Source of the DNA: Dehalococcoidales bacterium
Lineage (GTDB): Bacteria; Chloroflexota; Dehalococcoidia; Dehalococcoidales; Fen-1064
Length of the DNA stretch: 6,305 bases
Direction: 5' to 3'
Assembly (NCBI GenBank): GCA_030667735.1
Contig: DAOUVG010000101.1
Span: forward strand, 1-6,305
A program made the position numbers and the translations under genes. Below are positions 1 through 5,465 of this stretch, piece by piece. Positions within the stretch are counted from its first letter, which is position 1. Every line of letters begins with the position of its first letter. The notes under the pieces are model-generated. The model worked only from the letters and a program-made list of their open reading frames with translations. It was not told where the DNA came from and searched no databases.

Positions 1-454
1 AGACGAAACTGTCGCTTAGACGTGTATTTATTTCTATTACTCTATCGACTACGTAGTCATCCTTAGATTGCTCTTCGAGCCTATCCCGTTGTACATCAAG
101 GAAGTAGCGCCAGACCAGCGGTGGATTGGAAATAGCCGGTGTTGACCTTGTCGGCACCTCTTCCCGGGTAATGAGGTTGAAATTCTCCTTTAGAAATGCT
201 TCTGTTTCTGACTTCCCCTCAGGGCTCAGGTACATGATATGGAAGGCATACAGGTCAGGATATTCGGGGTATAACCCATAGACAGCGAATCCTCCTCCCA
301 ATCCATTACCACGGTCATGCATATTTGCAATAGCCCTTATGATACCTTCCCCGGAGAACCTCCGGCCCGAGGTATCCATAACCCCGAATATGGAGCAGGC
401 ATCAATAACCTTGTCATCATTGTGAGGGTTATTCACCTGTTTAATATCTTTCAC
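1..454 (-). CDS. Class II glutamine amidotransferase (glutamate synthase glutaminase subunit), N-terminal part
   Basis: This gene runs off the left edge; 151 codons are visible. I chose the GTG at 454 because an AGGAGG site lies 7 bases upstream (462-467) and the frame stays open to the edge. The protein carries DACSIFGVMD near residues 18-27, where Cys20 is the expected N-terminal nucleophile of class II (Ntn) amidotransferases, followed by a RGNGLGGG segment near residues 48-55. Family knowledge: such stand-alone domains are the glutaminase subunit of split, archaeal-type glutamate synthases and release ammonia from glutamine for transfer to 2-oxoglutarate. The 19 residues before Cys20 would have to be cleaved if the Cys must be N-terminal, as in classical members; whether this happens here is unknown. 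It starts 25 bases after the FAD oxidoreductase stop and is the last visible gene of the operon. It could instead serve another amidotransferase-dependent synthase, but the neighbours argue for glutamate synthase. Confidence 0.82.
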   Translation of the reverse strand, partial: MKDIKQVNNPHNDDKVIDACSIFGVMDTSGRRFSGEGIIRAIANMHDRGNGLGGGFAVYGLYPEYPDLYAFHIMYLSPEGKSETEAFLKENFNLITREEVPTRSTPAISNPPLVWRYFLDVQRDRLEEQSKDDYVVDRVIEINTRLSDSFV

Positions 455-461
455 AATTGTT

Positions 462-467
462 CCTCCT
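462..467 (-). promoter_or_regulatory. Ribosome binding site of the class II amidotransferase
   Basis: The minus strand reads AGGAGG, 7 bases before a GTG codon at 454. This site decides the start of the amidotransferase gene, which begins with GTG and so is easily missed. Confidence 0.8.
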
Positions 468-479
468 GGAATAAGAATG

Positions 480-1838
480 CTACTCGCCGACGAGCACCTC
501 TTCAGTCTGTTCAACCGAGCTTATTCCACAGGCTAAGGCTGAAGGCGGTATTGCCAATCCTGGTTTCCAGATTTCTTCCGGAAGAGAGACGAGACCAAAA
601 TCATCAGCGACGAGAGTTTGTTTGAAATCCTCAATGTTCACCTTGTCTTTCATCAGGTTATAGATAATGCCAGACTTATCAATATCGCCGCTAAAGACCA
701 GGCCCACTATCAGTCCATCTTTCAATACAATTTTCTTGTAGACATGGTCGTGTATTTGACTGATTACCTCGTAGCTATCGTCAAGTGGCGTCACCATGCC
801 AGCTGAAACAATAGCTAACCCGAAATACTTTAGTGAGTTCATCGCAGTCCCACCCTGGTATTCAGTTTGAACTCCGGCCATGTTAAATCCGGCAACCCTT
901 CCCCCGATGAAAGCGTTGGGCCAGATAGGGGTGAGACGATTCTCACCGTAGACGAAATCGTAGGCCTCTGCCACATCCCCGCAGGCGTAGACATCAGAGT
1001 TGGATGTAGTCATATGGCGGTCGACGATGATGCCACGTTTTTTCTTTATCCCGGTGTTAGACACAAGCTCGGTCCGCGGCTGTACACCGATAGCTACGAT
1101 TACTATCTCGCAGGGTATAGGTCGGCTGTCGTCCAGGGTCACGCCGGTGGCTGCACCGGATAAATAGCTGGTTACCTTGTCCACGGTTTGGCCGGTGATG
1201 ATTTCAACCCCGAATTGCTGCAGGCTTGTCTCCACCAGAGCTGATGCTTCTTCATCGAGGATGGTGTTTAGAATCCGGTCTTTCATCTCTATAATAGTGA
1301 CATCAACCCCTCTCTTCACCAGAGCCTCGGTAACACTTACCCCGATGAGGCCACCGCCGATAACCACAGCCCTTATTTTTCTTCTATGATAGTTGTTCAG
1401 GAACTGGTCGATTTCCTTGGCGTCATCAAGTGTGGTAAAGGTAAAGACTCCTTCCAGATCAATACCTGTTATCTCGGGCATGATAGGTGAGCCACCGGTA
1501 GCAAGCAGTAACTTCTCCCAGATAATTGCTCTACCGTCTACGAGTTGTATGTTATGTTCGTCGATGTCAAGCCCCGTTACTTTCCGGCCCGGTATAGACT
1601 GGATATTGTTCTCTTCGTAGAAATCAGGCGGACGGAACAGCATTCTCTGCAGGGGGCGCCTTTCGGCTAAATAATCCGAGATGAGTGGACGCGAGTAGGC
1701 AGGGTAAGGTTCGTCGGAGAGGATGGTAATGGTCCCGACTTTATCTACCTCGCGGATAGACTCCGCTGCTCCAATGCCTCCGGCAGAGTTTCCGATAATC
1801 AGGTATTTTATTCTTTCTTCTTTTATCATTGTCTTCAT
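480..1838 (-). CDS. FAD-dependent NAD(P) oxidoreductase (NirB/rubredoxin-reductase-like)
   Basis: This is a 452-residue two-dinucleotide-binding flavoprotein of the pyridine nucleotide-disulfide oxidoreductase superfamily. Visible motifs are an FAD-binding loop IIGNSAGGIGA (14-24), LLATGG (111-116), an NAD(P) loop GGGLIG (161-166) followed by E184 at the end of the next strand (an acidic residue there usually favours NADH), and the second FAD motif ACGDVAEA (286-293). The active-site cysteines of disulfide reductases and of NADH oxidase are absent; the equivalent stretch reads AYSRPLISDYL. The protein therefore resembles the NirB N-terminal, rubredoxin reductase and FNOR types. It starts 2 bases after the hisH stop with no clear Shine-Dalgarno site, suggesting translational coupling; ATG codons 1 and 4 are both possible starts. 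Inferred role: electron input, with the upstream polyferredoxin, to the split glutamate synthase. It is not the standard GltD, which carries its own N-terminal Fe-S domain. Confidence 0.85.
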   Translation of the reverse strand: MKTMIKEERIKYLIIGNSAGGIGAAESIREVDKVGTITILSDEPYPAYSRPLISDYLAERRPLQRMLFRPPDFYEENNIQSIPGRKVTGLDIDEHNIQLVDGRAIIWEKLLLATGGSPIMPEITGIDLEGVFTFTTLDDAKEIDQFLNNYHRRKIRAVVIGGGLIGVSVTEALVKRGVDVTIIEMKDRILNTILDEEASALVETSLQQFGVEIITGQTVDKVTSYLSGAATGVTLDDSRPIPCEIVIVAIGVQPRTELVSNTGIKKKRGIIVDRHMTTSNSDVYACGDVAEAYDFVYGENRLTPIWPNAFIGGRVAGFNMAGVQTEYQGGTAMNSLKYFGLAIVSAGMVTPLDDSYEVISQIHDHVYKKIVLKDGLIVGLVFSGDIDKSGIIYNLMKDKVNIEDFKQTLVADDFGLVSLPEEIWKPGLAIPPSALACGISSVEQTEEVLVGE

Positions 1839-1840
1839 GC

Positions 1841-2476
1841 CTAATCTGCATGCAGGCTGCTGATTTTCGTGGCTAGTGCCATCTTAATAAAATTATCGTA
1901 GAGTCTAAGCCCGACTTCACCACTCTTTTCGGGGTGAAACTGAGTGGCCACAAGGTTACCTCGGGTGAGGATGCTGCATATCGGAATACTATATTCGGTC
2001 TCACCGGATACCAGTGATATATCATCCGGTTCAGCATAGTAGCTATGCACGAAGTAGAAGTTAGAATCATCCGGGATACCATTAAAAATCGGGTGAGAAA
2101 TCCTTTGCTTCACCTGATTCCATCCCATATGCGGAATCTTGAGCTTGGGGGGAAGCTTGCGTACCAGCCCGGGAATGAGGTCAAGACACTCGTGCCAGCC
2201 GCCTTCTTCAGTGCTGGTAAATAGAATCTGCAACCCGATGCAGATACCCAGGTAGGGCCGACCATCACTGATGAAACGACGAATTGGGTTGACCAAATCC
2301 AACGCCTTCAGGTTTGCCATGGTATCCGCCGCAGCACCAACCCCGGGCAGAATAACTGCCCGGGCATTGAGCACATCTTCGGGACTACTGGTTACCTTTG
2401 GTCGGTAGCCCAGTGTGTGGACAGCATTAACCACACTGCGCAGATTACCAGCACCGTAGTCGACGATAGCAATCAT
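1841..2476 (-). CDS. hisH: Imidazole glycerol phosphate synthase glutaminase subunit HisH
   Basis: This is a complete 211-residue class I (triad) glutamine amidotransferase, the usual length for HisH. It opens with MIAIVDYGAGNLRSV, has the oxyanion-strand PGVG (44-47), the nucleophile C79 in GICIGLQ, PHMGWN (115-120), YFVHSYY (141-147), and H181 and E183 in QFHPEKSG. The catalytic triad C79/H181/E183 is intact. Known role: it hydrolyses glutamine and channels ammonia to HisF for histidine synthesis. No hisF or other his gene is visible here. The gene overlaps the ferredoxin stop by ATGA, with AAGGA 6 bases upstream, and ends 2 bases before the oxidoreductase, so it is firmly inside the glutamate-synthase operon. 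It may supply HisF encoded elsewhere or have been recruited to another acceptor; the sequence alone cannot tell, though the conserved PGVG and GW motifs look like ordinary HisH. Confidence 0.92.
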   Translation of the reverse strand: MIAIVDYGAGNLRSVVNAVHTLGYRPKVTSSPEDVLNARAVILPGVGAAADTMANLKALDLVNPIRRFISDGRPYLGICIGLQILFTSTEEGGWHECLDLIPGLVRKLPPKLKIPHMGWNQVKQRISHPIFNGIPDDSNFYFVHSYYAEPDDISLVSGETEYSIPICSILTRGNLVATQFHPEKSGEVGLRLYDNFIKMALATKISSLHAD

Positions 2477-2913
2477 GAGGATTCCTTATACACGAGTGCT
2501 TCATTAGGACAATTGATAACACAAATTGGCACATCCTCTCCCTGGCACAGGTCGCATTTAACCGTTTTTCTTTGGTCTACGTCCCGCCTTATAGTGCCAA
2601 AGGGGCAGACCAGGATGCAGGTCCAGCAACCAACGCATCTTTCCTCGTCCAATACAACCACCTCATTGATAGCATCGCGGGTAAGAGCACCAGTAAGGCA
2701 GGCATAAACACATGGTGCTTCATCACATTGCTGACAGCGGATAGACAAGGATACCGGCCCTTTTTCCTCTACTCTGACTCTTGGTAACGGATGAGGTGAT
2801 TCCCTCTTGAATACCTTTATCAGTTCTCTCGATTGAGAATGTTGTAGCTGGCAATATATCTCACAGAGGTGACAGCCAATGCAGGCCTCTTCGTTAAAGT
2901 AGACTCTTCTCAC
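2473..2913 (-). CDS. Polyferredoxin with four [4Fe-4S] motifs (HycB/CooF/DmsB-like electron carrier)
   Basis: This small soluble iron-sulfur protein has 16 cysteines in four groups. Counted from the GTG at 2922, they are C14/17/20/24, C63/66/71/75, C96/99/102/106 and C123/126/134/138. This is the four-cluster arrangement of HycB, CooF and DmsB-type electron-transfer subunits. There is no signal peptide or membrane segment. Two in-frame GTG starts exist. I prefer the one at 2913, giving 146 residues beginning M-RRVYFNEEACIGC, because GAGGGG (2922-2927) lies 8 bases upstream of it, whereas the same site directly abuts the GTG at 2922 (149 residues). The stop overlaps the hisH start. Inferred role: electron transfer between the downstream FAD oxidoreductase and the FMN glutamate-synthase subunit. 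A CooF-like role with another redox enzyme is possible, but no partner such as CooS is visible. Confidence 0.88.
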   Translation of the reverse strand: MRRVYFNEEACIGCHLCEIYCQLQHSQSRELIKVFKRESPHPLPRVRVEEKGPVSLSIRCQQCDEAPCVYACLTGALTRDAINEVVVLDEERCVGCWTCILVCPFGTIRRDVDQRKTVKCDLCQGEDVPICVINCPNEALVYKESS

Positions 2914-2921
2914 TTGAACCA

Positions 2922-2927
2922 CCCCTC
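2922..2927 (-). promoter_or_regulatory. Ribosome binding site deciding the ferredoxin start
   Basis: The minus strand reads GAGGGG. Spacing to the GTG at 2913 is 8 bases, which is ideal, while the GTG at 2922 touches the site. This supports the shorter 146-residue ferredoxin. Confidence 0.6.
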
Positions 2928-2929
2928 TG

Positions 2930-2965
2930 ATACGGTATACGGTAAGCGGTTACCGCATACCGTAT
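2930..2965. promoter_or_regulatory. 36-bp palindromic operator with GGTA-N6-TACC core (NrpR-type)
   Basis: The region is symmetric about 2947.5, and 16 of 18 base pairs match; the mismatches are 2939/2956 and 2946/2949. The inner half-sites are GGTA (2941-2944) and TACC (2951-2954), separated by exactly 6 bases. The outer half-sites ATACGGTA (2930-2937) and TACCGTAT (2958-2965) share the same centre, so each arm holds two GGTA-type elements spaced 7 bases apart. Established knowledge: NrpR, the 2-oxoglutarate-responsive nitrogen repressor, binds GGAA-N6-TTCC in Methanococcus and GGTA-N6-TACC in Methanosarcina. The site lies between a TTGACA box and the ferredoxin ribosome binding site, where a repressor would block transcription of fdx-hisH-oxidoreductase-amidotransferase. 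A degraded nrpR gene lies next to it. Assignment to NrpR is inference; a strong hairpin in the 5' leader is the alternative. Confidence 0.7.
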
Positions 2966-2992
2966 ATTGGCATAGATATTTCGATTTGTCAA
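2963..2992 (-). promoter_or_regulatory. Probable sigma70-type promoter of the ferredoxin operon
   Basis: The minus strand has a perfect TTGACA at 2992-2987. The -10 is weak: CAATAT (2969-2964) at 17-base spacing, or AATATA (2968-2963) at 18; TATACG (2966-2961) looks better but is 20 bases away. The -10 region would touch the edge of the palindrome and the start point would fall inside it, a classical repressor layout. The promoter would allow the ferredoxin operon to be transcribed independently of gltB despite the inserted transposase fragment. Confidence 0.45.
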
Positions 2993-3046
2993 TACCTTTA
3001 TGGAAATGCTTCGATAATTAGTTCCCCCTGAAAAAGGCAGGCACGT

Positions 3047-3362
3047 GTGAGTGTGAAACTGCTACAGTGGGGTAAAAAAGCAGGGAAGGCAGGCCGGATG
3101 CTTCGTTTAGATAGTAGCAATAGAGAGCAACCAATGATGTGGCAGGCGGTGTTACCGCCGGAACTCTTCCAGATGAGCGAGGAGTTGGGCCAGATGGACA
3201 AGCTCCTTGATGACGACCGGTTTCTCGCTCCTTTCCGGGAGAGGTTTAGTACCCGTACTGGCAGGCCGACCACCACAGAAGCCACCTATCTGCGGATGAT
3301 GCACATCAAGCGTCGTTACCAACCGGGGTACAATGTGCTGGCAAAGGAGGTCAAGGACACCG
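3047..3362 (+). mobile_element. 5' fragment of an insertion-sequence transposase (IS1182/ISNCY-like)
   Basis: A plus-strand frame encodes about 105 residues resembling the N-terminus of large DDE transposases of the IS1182/ISNCY type. It has LPPELFQMSEELGQMDKLL, then a GRPTTTEATYLRMMHIKRRYQPGY block and a KEV-D motif. Intact members are around 400-500 residues, so only the first fifth remains, with no catalytic residues. The frame begins with GTG at 3047, but the family-like start is the ATG at 3098 (MLRLDSSN). After about 3346-3362 the sequence becomes antisense nrpR and soon reaches a stop at 3371-3373. I could not identify terminal inverted repeats or a target duplication, so the outer boundary is uncertain. 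It is dead as a mobile element, and it is the only feature on the plus strand. Confidence 0.72.
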
Positions 3363-3697
3363 CCGAACTTTGAAACCGGGACGCCCGATTTAAGTAGCAC
3401 ACCATTGATGGCCACGCTGCATACGGTAGCAAGGCCAATGCACCCACCTAGAACGACCACCGAACCGGGCTTCTTCAGAATGAACCCCACCTGCTCTGGT
3501 GCGAGCGCCAACGTCAGTTCCTCCATCCCATCCGGAGTGAGCATGCGGCCATTTCGGCCGAGAGGCACCGTATAGCCCCGCTCGTCAGCTACCTTCAGGT
3601 GGTACCTGACTGCCTTCTGGCTAAGGAAGATACCATACCGCTCCAGCTCCCGGGCGATTGTGATGGACCCCAGTGGTTCCGGGGACTCACTGAGCAC
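3152..3697 (-). pseudogene. Truncated NrpR-like nitrogen regulator, chimeric with antisense transposase
   Basis: The open frame of 181 codons has two unrelated parts. Residues 1-117 (3697 to about 3350) are NrpR-like: a winged-helix domain (PLGSITIAREL, then KAVRYHLKVADERG, residues 9-41, and LGRNGRMLTPDGMEEL, 46-61), then VGFIL (70-74), then GLATVCSVAINGVLL and VPVSKFGG (88-113), which match the core of the NrpR/DUF128 effector domain. Family members have roughly 90 residues between VGFIL and that core, so an internal deletion is likely. After residue 117 the frame reads the antisense of the transposase fragment, and the rest of the effector domain is missing. The N-terminus is also doubtful: the GTG at 3697 has no Shine-Dalgarno site, and the frame is open upstream into the end of gltB without an ATG. 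Known role of intact homologues: 2-oxoglutarate-responsive repression of nitrogen genes. This copy is probably non-functional, though the DNA-binding part might still be made. Confidence 0.75.
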
Positions 3698-3747
3698 CTG
3701 GCCAGGACTGACATCGTTACGCAGATTGTCGTCGGCGAGTTCAGCCC

Positions 3748-5424
3748 CTATTCGTAAGTACGAATCCTGTGATAGGTGCTCTTGAAGCCTGCAGTACTGC
3801 CACGGACCATGCTCTCATCAAGACCATCGTAGCGCTCTGTCAGAATCGCCATCGCCTCTTTCCGGTAGGCATCCATGAGATAAGGGATGCCCGTGACCTT
3901 TGCGCATTCTTCGGTAAGCGACATCAAGTCATGGCGTTCGATTACAGGCACACTGAAGCAACGGGAACCCGCCATTAGCTGTTGCAGACCTACTCTGAGC
4001 TTCTGGCTATAGCTGTATATGCCCATTGCGCCCATTGGCAGATTCTTCATCTCGTCGGCGCCGACGAGGTCTTTGATCTCTTCATAGCAGACAAATATCT
4101 CCTCCGGGGTAGAGCCATACTGGCCCACAGTATTTGGCAGCTTGCCTTCTTTGAGCCACTGGGAGATGTTCTTGCCGACCATCCCCGGAATCATCAGTGC
4201 CCTTCCCATACACACTGCTTTCACGAACGGTGCCCCGAGTGCCAGCGCTTTGAAGATGCCATCCTCACTGCTGAAGCCACCGGCAAAGGCAATATCAGGC
4301 ACCCGTTCCCCCCGGTTGGCTAATCTCTGAGCGAACTCCTGGGCTGCCGAGTGCAGATACAGGCTGGGCATACCCCATTCCTCCATCATGCGCCACGGGC
4401 TCATGCCCGTGCCACCAGGAGCACCATCTATAGTGAGAAGGTCAATGTGGGCTTTTGAGCTCCACTTGATGGCCATTGCCAGCTCACGCAGGCCGTAGGC
4501 ACCCGTCTTCAGGGTGATACGACTGAACCCCAGGTCACGCAGACGCTCGACCTCAGCATAGAAACTCTCCTCGTCAATGAAGCCAAGTCGACTGTGACGT
4601 TCAAACTCCTTGAGGGAACCATCCTCGTATGCCGCCTGGTTTATCGGATGTGATGGATCAGGGGTGACGATGTAGCCCCGCCTCTGTAGTTCCAGAGCCC
4701 GCTCCAGACTGTCAACCTTTATCTCGCCACCAATACACTTGGCACCCTGACCCCACTTAAGCTCGATGCTATCAAGCCCATGCTTTTCCCTTACATATTC
4801 GGCAACTCCCAGCCGGGTATCCTCGACGTTCATCTGTACTAGAATCTCGCCGTAGCCGCGGTGGTAACGACGGTATGTTTCAATGCGGCGGTCCATATCC
4901 GGTGACGATATTATCTTGCCATTGCCATCAAGTTCCAGTTGCGGGTCAATACCGCAGACATTCTCACCGCACACCAGCGTAATCCCACTCAGTGCAGCGC
5001 CGACAGCAAAGTGGTCCCAGTTTTTCCGGGCTATCTCGGTAGAACCAAGGGCACCGGTAAATATCGGCAGGGTCATATTGACCTTACTATCCCAACCATA
5101 CCCCGTCTCTGTATTCACGGCCGGGAAAATCGCCGTATCGGAATCTCCGGTAACACCCATCGGTAGCCCCTTAGTCCCGAGGGCGTAACCCTGTATATTC
5201 AGGTGTGAGTAATCAATGGGGTAGTCCTTATCACCACCTGCAGTAATATCACCAAAGGGCCCGGGGTAGAGTAGCTCCCGGCCACGGAAAGTTGCTTTGA
5301 ATACCTCACAGTTTCCAGTGCAGCCGTCAACACAGCGGGTACACAATCCGCTCATCGGAACCACACTTTTAGAGCGATTGGCACTCTGGGTAGCATCGTT
5401 GGCATTTGGTCTTTGCAGATTCAT
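3748..5424 (-). CDS. FMN-binding glutamate synthase family protein (archaeal-type large subunit)
   Basis: This is a complete 558-residue protein with the FMN/2-oxoglutarate domain of glutamate synthase. Key stretches are GQGAKC (225-230), TPDPSHP (254-260), the glycine-rich DGAPGGTGMSP (333-343) typical of the family, and AGGFSSEDG followed by VKAVCMGRAL (381-410) in the usual FMN-phosphate-binding region. The N-terminus carries LCTRCVDGCTGNC with C28, C31, C35 and C39 (CX2CX3CX3C), which could ligate an Fe-S cluster. The C-X5-C-X4-C motif for the 3Fe-4S cluster of classical GltB is not present, and the amidotransferase and GXGXG domains are absent from this chain. Inferred role: reductive amination of 2-oxoglutarate with ammonia from a separate glutaminase. 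The ATG at 5424 is supported by a GGGAGGG site 9 bases upstream. It starts 41 bases after the PEP/pyruvate protein. A related FMN oxidoreductase with another substrate cannot be excluded. Confidence 0.85.
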   Translation of the reverse strand: MNLQRPNANDATQSANRSKSVVPMSGLCTRCVDGCTGNCEVFKATFRGRELLYPGPFGDITAGGDKDYPIDYSHLNIQGYALGTKGLPMGVTGDSDTAIFPAVNTETGYGWDSKVNMTLPIFTGALGSTEIARKNWDHFAVGAALSGITLVCGENVCGIDPQLELDGNGKIISSPDMDRRIETYRRYHRGYGEILVQMNVEDTRLGVAEYVREKHGLDSIELKWGQGAKCIGGEIKVDSLERALELQRRGYIVTPDPSHPINQAAYEDGSLKEFERHSRLGFIDEESFYAEVERLRDLGFSRITLKTGAYGLRELAMAIKWSSKAHIDLLTIDGAPGGTGMSPWRMMEEWGMPSLYLHSAAQEFAQRLANRGERVPDIAFAGGFSSEDGIFKALALGAPFVKAVCMGRALMIPGMVGKNISQWLKEGKLPNTVGQYGSTPEEIFVCYEEIKDLVGADEMKNLPMGAMGIYSYSQKLRVGLQQLMAGSRCFSVPVIERHDLMSLTEECAKVTGIPYLMDAYRKEAMAILTERYDGLDESMVRGSTAGFKSTYHRIRTYE

Positions 5425-5433
5425 CTTCTTTTT

Positions 5434-5440
5434 CCCTCCC
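5434..5440 (-). promoter_or_regulatory. Ribosome binding site of the FMN glutamate synthase gene
   Basis: The minus strand reads GGGAGGG, 9 bases before the ATG at 5424. It supports this start, which keeps the N-terminal cysteine cluster in the protein. Confidence 0.7.
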
Positions 5441-5441
5441 T

Positions 5442-5457
5442 ATATAAATATATAAAT
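5442..5457. repeat. Tandem 8-bp AT-only repeat in the intergenic gap
   Basis: The plus strand has ATATAAAT twice in a row (5442-5449 and 5450-5457), between the PEP/pyruvate gene stop and the glutamate synthase ribosome binding site. It is the most AT-rich stretch of the window and could hold a -10-like element, but I see no matching -35 box. As an archaeal TATA box it would sit too close to the start codon. Confidence 0.4.
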
Positions 5458-5465
5458 GGTTCAGG

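Noticed and set aside
317..625. Plus-strand open frame of 102 codons
   Set aside because: It is antisense to the class II amidotransferase and the end of the oxidoreductase, which have clear motifs on the minus strand; it shows no recognisable protein features.
867..1163. Plus-strand open frame of 98 codons
   Set aside because: It is a shadow of the FAD oxidoreductase; its composition follows the antisense of that gene and it has no family resemblance.
2930..2965. The palindrome as a rho-independent terminator for upstream transcription
   Set aside because: No run of T follows on the minus strand; the next bases lead into a ribosome binding site, and the GGTA/TACC half-site structure fits a protein-binding site better.
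3145..3159. GGCGGT-GTT-ACCGCC hairpin
   Set aside because: It sits within the transposase reading frame (AVLPP region), has only 6-base arms and no T-run, so it is neither a terminator nor a terminal repeat of the element.
4051..4068. Perfect 18-bp palindrome, CTCGTCGGC followed by its complement
   Set aside because: It lies inside gltB and encodes the ordinary stretch LVGADE; GC-rich codons for Val-Gly-Ala-Asp-Glu easily give such symmetry, and no regulatory position is evident.
5441..5457. AT-rich tract as an archaeal TATA box for gltB
   Set aside because: It ends less than 20 bases from the start codon with a strong Shine-Dalgarno site in between; a TATA box should lie about 25 bases before the transcript start, which would leave no leader.
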